Assembly (NCBI GenBank): GCA_037178855.1
Contig: JASJZC010000006.1
Span: 1,054,001 to 1,118,000, forward strand
Direction: 5' to 3'
Origin: Oscheius sp. JU75
Lineage: Eukaryota; Nematoda; Chromadorea; Rhabditida; Rhabditidae
Length of the DNA: 64,000 nt
Shown: piece after piece, positions 1 through 9,162 of the stretch
How positions within the stretch are numbered: the stretch's first letter is position 1
How the letters are laid out: every line of letters starts with the position of its first letter
The notes under the pieces: generated by a model
What the model was told of the DNA's origin: nothing
Databases searched by the model: none
The model's input: only the letters and a program-made list of their open reading frames with translations
Translations under genes and position numbers: made by a program

Positions 1-247
1 CTATGGCAGTTCAAATTTGTTCAGAACAAGAAGACAGCCGTCGCTTACGGAGTATTTAAAACACTTCTGTTTGTCCCGACATACCGTCGTCTTAACTGTT
101 TTTATAGGAGAGCGACCTGGAAGGAACACAGACATCATTCGACAGGCAGTTTAAGGAGAAGTTCGGATAAGGGCGGAAAGGGTTGAAAAAATAATATTGT
201 ACACTGTAACAGACACCTTGAAACAAACGTCACTTTTATTCTAGCCT

Positions 248-3200
248 CTACGGATTGTATTCGATGGGAAGCTTCTTCTTGCAGACCACTCCAGCATCTT
301 GAAACCATTCGTGACAGAACTGCTCGTCAGAGTCATGCGGAATGCCTGTCCATTCGATCAAGATGCAGTCTCTGGTGATTTCCTCATGTTTGTAGGCAAA
401 AGCTCTGCAGCTGACCGCAATTACAGTAGTTTCTTTTGGTTCGAGACACCCGAATGCAGAGTTCACGGCCAGACGTTGTTTGTTCGATGGCTTGATGGTC
501 CATCCGATAAGACGATCGGAAACGTTAGTGATTTCGATGTTGCTGGTATGTTTATCGTAGAAGGGAGCGTTGAAAACGATCTTGGCAGCTGGCTGGGTGG
601 CGATGTCATCCGGAGGTTGCTCTTGTCCTTCAAAAAACTTGTATACTTCTGCCATAGTTGGCCGAGATACCGGGTCAAACGCCATCATTCTATAAACAAC
701 ACTTCAGAAAAAAAAATAAAAGCTACTTTTGAACATAAGCCCATATCGTAGGAGATACTGTCACTTTCATTTTCAGTGTTTCATCGAGGGTATCCTCAGG
801 AGTGCAGCGGAAAATCATTCTCCATATTGAGCGACCAAGGCCGAAAACGTCGACTTTTGAAGTGCAGGTATCCACATCTCCGTAAATTATTTCAGGAGCG
901 CGATACCCAAAGGTTCCGCGGTCCGAGGTATATTCACAAAATACAACATCTGAGATAATCGTCCCCATTTTTACGATTCCGAGATCGCTGATCTTCAAAA
1001 CTTGGTGGTATTCATCAAGTAACATGCTGAAACTGTTTTAAGGAAGAAACAGACAAGCTCACTTGGAGGGTTTCACATCGCGATGAAGCGAGTTGCTGGT
1101 GTGGATCAAGTCTAGTCCGCATGCTGCATGAAGACTCCAGCGAACGATTGAAGATTCAGAATAGTCCTCAGCGCTTGTAATCACTGAAAATGATGAAAAT
1201 AACAAATGTTTCAGGTTACCTGAGTCCAATGAGCCTCCTTTGCAATGTTCCATCAACAGACCTTGAATTCTGTGCTCGTTGACTACATATCCGTAAAGAG
1301 AAACAATGTGTGGATTGCATTGCGTCTAAATTGGCACGATTGACAGGAAAAGTTAGAGTTTCACCGTCAAGAGTGTACGAATTTCATCCTTCATTTGCAA
1401 AAATGCTTCGTGCAGACCGTAAGAAGTAGCTACCCTAACGAACAGCTTGGCGGCAACTGGTACTGGCAGCCCAGGCACAGTCACAAGCTCCACGTCGGCT
1501 TGACCGCCTTCAGAAAGTTCTCCGACTTTGGTAAGAGACGATTTTTCATAGCTTTTGAAGCGAATTTGCTGAGATATTAATGAAACAGTATTAAAAAAGA
1601 TGCCTACGCTAGCACCTGACAGGACATTTCCCCATTCGCTGCTGCAAATACGCTTCAGCTGCTCCAGAGGCGCACTCTTTGACGATGTCGTCAGTTTTTT
1701 GTAGAGAAACTACAGTATCAAATTGATTCAGTTGTCACCAATAGTTACCTCGTGAAAGTACATCTCAGGGGTGATTTTTTGGCGAGTCAGAAGTTCTTTC
1801 AGCTTCGGAAAGGACTCGAGAGTATCCACCAGTAGATTTATACACTGCTGCTGCTCTATTCTCTGGTCAGTTTCGGTATGGAACTGTTCAAAATCAAAGG
1901 CGGATGACGAAACTTACCAGAAAAACATTTAAAAATGACAGAAATAATACAAATGGAAGAACTTTAGTCCACTTTTCGATGGTTGCATGATCCACTTGTT
2001 CTGGATCATAGAAATACTCCAGAAAAGTTTGTTCTGCTTGTTGACGCTGTTGAAGTTTTTCTTCCAAAAATTCGACTTGTTCAATGTTCAAGTACTGTTT
2101 CAGGACCTATAACCAAACGAAAATTGGTACTTTTTTTCGATTGTACATGGTAATAGATGAGTAGCGATCCAAAGTCCAAAGTACTATTTGTGTCTTCACA
2201 GAACATTTTACAGGCTCTCTACAATATGTTTCTGGTTTCTGCTCGACACAACTCACTTCGCTGTATTTAGGAAAACGATTCCTGATCTCTTCATCAAATC
2301 TCAGGTGATTAGCCAGGGCGTAAAGTCGCTCTCCATGTAAGAATTTGATCTACTAAATCGTGGTTGAATCAGAGCCATTCAAACCTCTGAGTGCTCCTTG
2401 AAGATCATTCTGTAAAAAGTATTTGTTTCCATCGTTGTGTGTATGGATAAACAAAAATCTCGATCACACAGACTATTGACTGGTTTTAAGTACGGAAGAC
2501 GATTGTCGTATGTTTGTTCTTAATAGATTTTTCTTAATTCTTGGCTTTTACGTCTTACTCTTAAAGTTGTTCCTGTACCATAGTGTAAATAACGGCATAT
2601 ACGAAAGGTCTTGGCTACGTGTGTATGTATATAGAATATACTCCTTAAATATGTTCAAAAGGCGTTCCAACAACCAATTATCGCCGTATGACTTTGAAAC
2701 GACGTTTGGTGGCCAAAATATTCGGGTGTGCTCGACAGTTACAGTTTGAGGAATTATTTTCTGAAAACTACCGTAAACGAGTACCTTCCACCCATTCATC
2801 GGCCATCCAGGTGTAGGGGGAGAGAGTACCAGCTTCTTTCACTTACCGGGAAAAAGTTGCGCACAACAAGAGGCAGAGCTGGTACCAATATCAACAAGTT
2901 TTTTAGGGCATCGGTGCACTTTGCATCTCTGTATTTGCTCTAAAAGCGTGTAAAAACTTTTTTTTACGGGAAAACTTTCCGGTTCTATGAAGCGCCCTAA
3001 ATACTCCCTAGTGGTATTGAAGACCAAGAAGTAATCTTTCGGTCCGAACAAGTCGAAGTGTACATATTCATCAATGTTCACTTTTCGAACAAAATCAGTC
3101 GATGCTAGAAAATCTTTCAGCATAGATTCTACCCTTGCTTTCACTAGAAGACGACGGAGATTTTCTTTCTGAGAGATAAAAGTCGCAATTTTCAAAATCT

Positions 3201-4206
3201 CTAACTGTTAACTTCTGAAGCAAGTTTTGTTCTTTTTGAGTGAAGCTGATGACATGTTTCGGAAGCGCTAGCAGTTTGTTTGTGTTCTTTGCATTTATAA
3301 TTTCAAGATAAACTCCAGAATATTGTTTGTAGAGACCGTCCACAGCTACTATCAATTTCTTTAAAATCATTCGGTTCACTGTAGGATCCAACATACCTTA
3401 AACAATGTAAAGTATTCTTCTTCTTTTTCTCTTTTTCTTTTTTCGCATGAGAACATATCATTCTGCATGTTTTCAATAGCTGCTTCACTAATCCACTTTA
3501 TAAAGCCGAACAGCTGGAGAAAATGAAAATATCCATCGCATTTCAACAAAGTCTGGTCAAAGTTTTTGGCGACAATTACACGCTTAAATACCATTTCTTC
3601 TTCAAGCTTCACAACTGCTGTGTAGAGAACAATCTGATAACTGTATCTCAGATTTCTAGATATCTTGATCCATCTGCCAAGCGTCTTACAAGGGAAAAAG
3701 TTGTTAGATGAGTTTTTGTTTTGAGCTATGTTCAACATTTGAGCCTTGCAAACTTGATTCCATAAGGTTTCAAATTCTTCTACTGTAACCTGAAAATCTG
3801 TTACTTGCCATACCGAAAAATCGAAACAATATGCAGGGCTTTAATCTTTTTGTGTCTGAAACTTCGACGCTCTCCATCAACGCAATAAGGATCGCACGCA
3901 ATGTATGCTTGATACTTACGACCAGTGACAAACAGCTCAACTTCGGAGCCGTATGGGTCATTTTTAAGTTCGTCCCAATCTTCGTTATTCACTGCTAAGC
4001 AGTGCTGAAAGGACGTGAAAATATTAAAAAAAAACACTTACAATGTACGGTAAAATGTCCTCAAATGTCCGTTCTCTCCTTGTCACCTCTTCTGCCAAAC
4101 ACAAACCCCCTTCCAAGAGCTTCGTCGGAACGTCCAGATTTTCATCCTGAACAAGGATGATAACATTTTGATGAAGTTGCTGTGGTACCTCTTCGAGAAA
4201 GTCCAT
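248..4206 (-). CDS. Protein kinase fused to a C-terminal major sperm protein (MSP) domain
   Basis: Multi-exon gene. Downstream exons that join in phase: 1365-1568, 1220-1325, 1063-1183, 727-1026 and 248-689, with introns of 36-39 bases. They give a full kinase fold: glycine-rich loop (GELSEGGQADVELV), VAAK lysine, PHIVSLYGY, hinge MEHCKGGSLDS, catalytic loop HRDVKPSN, metal-binding DLG in place of DFG, APE, and subdomain XI DPVSRPTMAEVY. The hinge and loop style resembles TKL/TAK1-like kinases. About 30 residues after RPTMAEV, in the same exon, an MSP domain runs to the stop (KIVFNAP, ITNVSDRLIGW, VSC, ending LPIEYNP). MSP domains form filaments in nematode sperm and also act as protein-interaction modules. 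The N-terminal exons (about 1680-4206; ATG at 4206 just after a TTTTTCAG) encode unrecognised, partly coiled-coil sequence. They could be a separate upstream gene, and the 1568/1620 junction phase is unresolved. Confidence 0.8.
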
Positions 4207-4564
4207 GGGAAACTGAAAAATGGACGTGTTAGGAAAGAGAACCAGGTCTTAAGGGGAAAAAGATAAGAACTTAAGAAAAAAACTTAAGAACAAAGAACTC
4301 GCTCTCTCTCTGGAGTTGTTAACTTCTCAATGGCGAGAAATTGGAGATGAAGCATTTAAGACAGAGAAATAAACTGACAAGGAGAAACTGATGATAGACA
4401 TAAGAGAAAGATAGACAAGGGCATCCACAAAGTGTTTAGAGCCAGACGGAGACTTGAACAGATCGTCTACAAAAAGAATTGTCATCGTAAATGCAACCTC
4501 ACCGAAAGCAAAAAAAGCATCTACCCGAACCCGTTGATAAAGGATTGCGTGTGTTTCGGCTGCG

Positions 4565-4632
4565 GCTCTCATTCTGACAGCTGTCGCGAATGTTCAGCTG
4601 CGGCTGTCATCCTAACAGCTGTCGCGAATGTT
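4565..4632. repeat. Two-copy tandem duplication, about 34-bp unit
   Basis: Two adjacent copies of a unit reading GCGGCT, TCAT, then ACAGCTGTCGCGAATGTT, differing at a few bases. No coding sense is visible around it. Confidence 0.7.
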
Positions 4633-4794
4633 GGGTAGTTGTTGGACCTTATCGTTTTACTGCTATAAAGACAGAAAGACTCAAAGACATATGGGTAGAA
4701 GGACAGAGAAACATAGAAAGACACAGAGACAAAGGGTCCTTAGAGGCGACGTGAGAGGGACAGAAAGTTAACAGAGAATTTCCCCATTTCCAAG

Positions 4795-5035
4795 TTACAA
4801 AAAGTTTCCGCTCACTGATTCAATTTGCTCAATTAGATGGAATCTTGTAACGTTATCTCTTCCCCTCTTCCCCCCTTTTCGAGGGACCTCCGCTATCGCT
4901 GTCCTTCTCTTCCACGGCCGTTTTTGAGTTTGCTAAAGGGGTTCCTACGTTGGTTTTGATCAGGTCCCTGCTACGGTAAAAATTAGCTGAAGACGGTCTA
5001 TATCGCTCTCACGGAGAAGCGAATCGTCAAAAAAA
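4795..5035. repeat. Dispersed repeat, copy 1
   Basis: Matches 14285-14560 in the same orientation. The two share a Pu/Py-rich start, the block TTCCACGGCCGTTTTTGAGT, then AAAGG..CC.ACGT.G.TTTTGATC, and the end GTCTATATCGCTCTCAC. No reading frame is conserved, so it is probably a non-autonomous element of unknown class. Confidence 0.7.
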
Positions 5036-5646
5036 GAGAGCCCTGCTAGTAACTCGCTTTGGCGCCCCACGATGCGAAAAGTAATCCGAGAAATCAATGA
5101 AAGAGACAAAAAGTATGATTAAATGGGCTACGGGGACAATTTTGGGAGATATTTACTGTAACGCCACTTTGCGAGCCCAAAATTTCGGCATAGCACCCTA
5201 TGCACCTTTTTCTCTGCAACCCCGTATTTTCTGCAAAAATCCTGCATGGCTTATAGACCTGTTTGTCCTTTGATGGGGCCCTCAAATACACTTTCACAAA
5301 GTTTTTGTATCAGTAGTTGGTTGAAAGATCATCATTTTCTCAACTTTTCTGCTCCGTACTTCTTTCTGATTTGTAGCGACGATAATTCAAGTTCAAAGTC
5401 CAAATTTTATGACTTTATTGCCCATATCCGACACACAGCCCAGGCATGCTTCACACGCTAAACTTCAGCCGTATTATCTTCTGAATAGAATAATATAAAA
5501 CAGAAACATGCACGAAAATGAAGAGCTCGAGTTATACGCAATCACAGAAACAGAGAGACAGAGAGGTCTGATAGCAAAAGCTGCCTTGAGCTGCTGGTTA
5601 GAAACCGAAGTCGCGCAGACATGAACACTTAAATGTGTTTATTTTA

Positions 5647-7775
5647 TTATTTTTGATCAACTGGCTCTCTATTAGTTGTGTTGTTTCTTACAGGAGATAA
5701 GGAAGAAGAAAAGTCGTTTGAAGAGGCAAATTCAACTAGGGCTGTAGGTTTGCTTCTTTTCAACAGACCAGCCACACAGTACCAGGTCATCACCGCACAG
5801 GTTAGTGGCTGTATATTTTTTGAAAATATATACGCCTGAAAGTATTTTGCTTCAAACGACGAAAAGACTTACAAATTGCGCAATTCTGTTGATCTGGAAA
5901 ACCAACGGGGGCCCTGTCCAGTAGCGACCCCAACTGACAGTTGAATACAGAAATCTCAAAGCTCCAGTTACCGCGGGTAGAAAAACCAGCAGGGCTTTGT
6001 AGAACAGTCCCCTTGACATCCGTTTAATGCCTCGAAGTACACTTATCGATCTTCCAGTTGTGCTGAGTCCATTTACAATTCGATAGCAATGGCCGTTGAT
6101 GGCCAGAATTTGAACGGAGAAGATAAATTCAGATGCGATGCCCCAAATCTCATAGCTGAGAAAGTCCTGGAAATATGTAGATGAACAAATATTGTGTAAA
6201 TGGGTTTCAGAGCTTCACACTTTTCAAAACTTGTACCACCTAAACCATTTTAAGAGATCCTTGTCTTTGTGATCTTATTTGTTTCCTAGCTTCTACAAAA
6301 AATATGTGAGAAAAGATGTTTCCAAATGCAGAAAACGAGAGTATTCAGATGACTGGATTAAGAGAGCAATTGAAATGAACAAAGTCGCAGGTTGACAGAA
6401 AAAGTTGATGACTAGGCACTACTTTCCTCATGTGTAGAAGGATCCGTCAGTTGTCCGCTAGTTAGTTTCCTTTAACCCTTTTTCTCTCGGACAGGATCAT
6501 TCAGCAACAACGGCTGGCGATGACACGTAACAACGGCTGGCGATGACACGTGACACGCGTAATGGTCAGATCCTACATAGATCATGACAAGATCAGAATA
6601 GTCGAAAGTGAGTAGAATCGAGGGAGAGTAGAATCACTAGACATAACACATCAAATTTTCGTGTTTCAAGGCCTACTTAAACCACGAATAAAGACGGCTG
6701 CTCATGATTCTATTGTCTATAGTAGCTAATGAACCAGTCTATAAATGCCTGCCTTCGACTTATGTTTAGTAGCTTACTCTTGCTAATATACAAGAAAATT
6801 TTACCAGTATTTCAGAAATAATATTTGAATACTGAATCTGTCCCTTTTCTAAACCGTAAAATCTCACCCATCGTTGTTTCCATTGGTTGAAAAAACTATC
6901 TGCAAAAACATAGCGTGCCACGTAACCGATTGGAATTACGGACAGAGAAATATACGAGAATCGAGCCGTTTTGTCATCTCTGAACAGTATCGATCTTTAA
7001 CAGAACTGCTGTTGTCTAACTTTACAAATATACTCTTCCAGAATATCGAGAACAGGGCGGATACGTACAGATCGCAGTAATACCAGACCGAGTTAATACG
7101 AAAGAAAAGGCTATTCACTTTGCCAAACCACGTGGAGTCTATGGCGGTGAGAAAACCGAGATCCAAGAACACCTTAGTCTGTTTTATTCAAAGAATAGGA
7201 GATTTTCTTACCCAGGAACAATATTCTGCTAGGAGAGACTGTAAAGTGGCAAAAGCACACTGAGAAATTACGACTTTTTGAAAGCTATTAATCTCGGAAT
7301 CCTTGGTAAGAAGTCGAAAGATTAAAAAGACGTGAATAGGTATGGCAATAAAGAAACACACGGCTAATGGAAGAACAACAGCCACTAAATAATCATAGGA
7401 TTCGAAAAAAAGATAAAGAAACGTTAGATCCAGATTCAAGCCGACATGAGAGAACAGATTGTGGGTAAAGTTGGCAAGGCTCTGTTCAAACGATAACTTC
7501 CTTTTGGTGCAGCTGTCCTAATGACAAAATATTAAGAAATCAGACTCGGCATTCTTTTGTTCAGTCCCGGAATACAAATATGCCATGCATCGTGATTGAA
7601 TCTTTATAATGAGTCTTCCATCATTTCTGGCCATCTGCAGAAAATATTCTTGTGTGTGGGAAAAAACTGACGAAATCGGCTCGAATTCATGGGAGTCGTA
7701 GAACGGAACCGTTAGTAGCCGCGGGGCAGGCGTTTTTTGGCTCTCTCTATTTAAGAAATTTTTTTTTAATTGCAA
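5647..7775 (-). CDS. Seven-transmembrane receptor, nematode chemoreceptor-like
   Basis: Exon-sized minus-strand open segments encode a string of hydrophobic helices. About 7440-7190 has TM1 (YLVAVVLPLAVCFFIAIPIH) and TM2 (VVISQCAFATLQSLLAEY). 7172-6940 has two more helices (VWYYCDLYVSALFSIFW). 6940-6850 has ISLSVIPIGYVARYVFADS. 6180-5870 has YEIWGIASEFIFSVQILAIN and KALLVFLPAVTGALRFLYS. A last exon near 5800 ends with a hydrophilic tail and stop at 5647. The organisation suits a nematode GPCR of the chemosensory superfamilies; I cannot name the family. An N-terminal segment (7775-7518) may be an extracellular exon. The junction near 6985 needs a frame change with no clear intron, so the gene may be broken or my exon model wrong. 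Confidence 0.6.
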
Positions 7776-7811
7776 ATGTTTTTAATGATATATAAGACGA
7801 CAAAAACAATT

Positions 7812-7885
7812 CAACAGTTGTTATACGTCCCGGTCAATGGCAAAGCCGTAGTGTCACGACTCTTTGTTTTTTCAAAATCACTAAC
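7812..7885 (+). repeat. Fragment of LINE 3' UTR
   Basis: About 70 bases nearly identical to 12224-12301 in the 3' UTR of the LINE below, including TACGTCCCGGTCAATGGCAA and the TCAAAATCACTA end. It lies just outside the left end of the TTAA transposon and lacks the (TATC)n tail. It is either a separate relic insertion or a product of rearrangement. Confidence 0.75.
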
Positions 7886-8151
7886 AAGGGAAGCCTTCCA
7901 ACTTAAAGCGAGTGTCCGGAGCTTTTTTGCTCTATTTTGCCTGTATTTTCAACATGTCTCGACAGGTCAAGTTATTCTAGACGAGTGCACTCTTGGTCTC
8001 GCAATGTAAGGAAGCGACGAGTGCTTCAGCAAATCGACGCAAATTTTTTTTTTGATGTTAGAGAACTTTAGCTAAGTAACGCTTCATGAAAGGATACAAA
8101 GGGGCATATGCGTTTGTATCGCCAAGGGAACTTCTGTTGTCATAGTATTCC

Positions 8152-8262
8152 GTTCTTTTTAAACTGTCAGTTCTTTTTAAACTGTCGTCAATCAGTTCTT
8201 TTTAAACTGTCGCAGTTCTTTTTAAACTGTCGTCAATCAGTTCTTTTTAAACTGTCGTCAAT
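8152..8262 (+). repeat. LINE 5' UTR tandem repeats
   Basis: Five copies of TTCTTTTTAAACTGTC, most followed by GTCAATCAG or AG, directly precede the ORF1 start. They stay open in the ORF1 frame, but as a low-complexity repeat they are more likely promoter or UTR. Tandem 5' units are common in LINE promoters. Confidence 0.8.
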
Positions 8263-8263
8263 T

Positions 8264-9127
8264 ATGGTTGCTCCTGGAAATTCTTCCAAAGACTACGCTT
8301 CTTCTTCTACTACAAGTAGCGCCACGACGCCATCTATAAGGACAAAGAAGGACATGCAGAACTTCAACGGTGACTACAAGACTGCCTTCAAGGTGATTTG
8401 CACCGTGCTGTTGACTGTGCTTCCCGACTCTACGGCTCCTACCCTTACTGAGGACACAGCGCTGAACGCAAAGGGCAAGAATTCGTATGAAGATGTTGAG
8501 CGTCGCCAATCAGTAGTCATCTCTGGGCTGCCAGAAGAAAAGGAACAATCACCTCAGGCCCAGTATGAGCAGGATCGTCATTTTCTAGCGGGTATTTTCT
8601 CTTCTCTGAATATGCCGTTTCAGATAACAAGCTTCTATCGACTTGGTAAATCCTCGACTAACGGGGGATCTAGGCTGATTAAGTTGGTCCTACCCTGCTC
8701 CTCTATTCAGCGCGAACTGCTGGCAAACGTTCGTAAAGGCGCTAAAACTGCTAAGCAGGAGGGAAGGAAAATCTTTGCCGGGATACACGATGCACTGGAC
8801 TCTTCTAAAGTTTTCATCCGCCCGTCCTTGTCCCTCTGCGACAGGATCAAAGGCTTTGCTCTACGCGTCAAAAGGGCAAATCTGGCAATCCAAGGAAAGA
8901 CAAAAATGGATTACTTTATCGACTACCAAAATGCAAAAGTGATCTGCAAGCATACCAAAGAAGAACATATTCTATCGGATGAGGAGCTCAATGAGGCGAA
9001 GATGAATTGGAATAAGCCCAAACCGAACTCGTATGCCTACATCACTCACAGGAAGAAAACATCAGGTACTGCAGGTGGGTCCCAACTTTCAAACAATAAA
9101 CAGCCGATCCCTACTTCTTTAAACTAA
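8264..9127 (+). CDS. LINE ORF1, RNA-binding protein
   Basis: 287 residues. I chose the ATG at 8264 because the in-frame ATG at 8108 would only add translated 5' repeats. A serine/threonine-rich start is followed by a charged mid-region (SVVISGLPEEKEQS, then RLGKSS, RLIKLVLPCS, RELLANVRKG, VFIRPSLSL) in the style of RRM-like ORF1 proteins of nematode and insect LINEs. No CCHC knuckle is visible. It should coat the LINE RNA and help form the RNP. The stop is 35 bases before ORF2. Confidence 0.8.
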   Translation: MVAPGNSSKDYASSSTTSSATTPSIRTKKDMQNFNGDYKTAFKVICTVLLTVLPDSTAPTLTEDTALNAKGKNSYEDVERRQSVVISGLPEEKEQSPQAQYEQDRHFLAGIFSSLNMPFQITSFYRLGKSSTNGGSRLIKLVLPCSSIQRELLANVRKGAKTAKQEGRKIFAGIHDALDSSKVFIRPSLSLCDRIKGFALRVKRANLAIQGKTKMDYFIDYQNAKVICKHTKEEHILSDEELNEAKMNWNKPKPNSYAYITHRKKTSGTAGGSQLSNNKQPIPTSLN

Positions 9128-9162
9128 GCCCTATATCTGGTAATTTAGGTTCTCTTAACTTT

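Larger units (their letters stand above)
4240..5640. other. Intergenic spacer, no gene seen
   Basis: Spacer between the kinase-MSP gene and the receptor gene, both on the minus strand. It holds the tandem duplication at 4565, GA-rich low-complexity sequence, and one copy of a dispersed repeat. No open frame has splice or family support. Confidence 0.6.

Noticed and set aside
8108-8263. Longer LINE ORF1 starting at 8108
   Set aside because: The added residues are just the translated 5' tandem repeats; the ATG at 8264 begins ordinary protein sequence.
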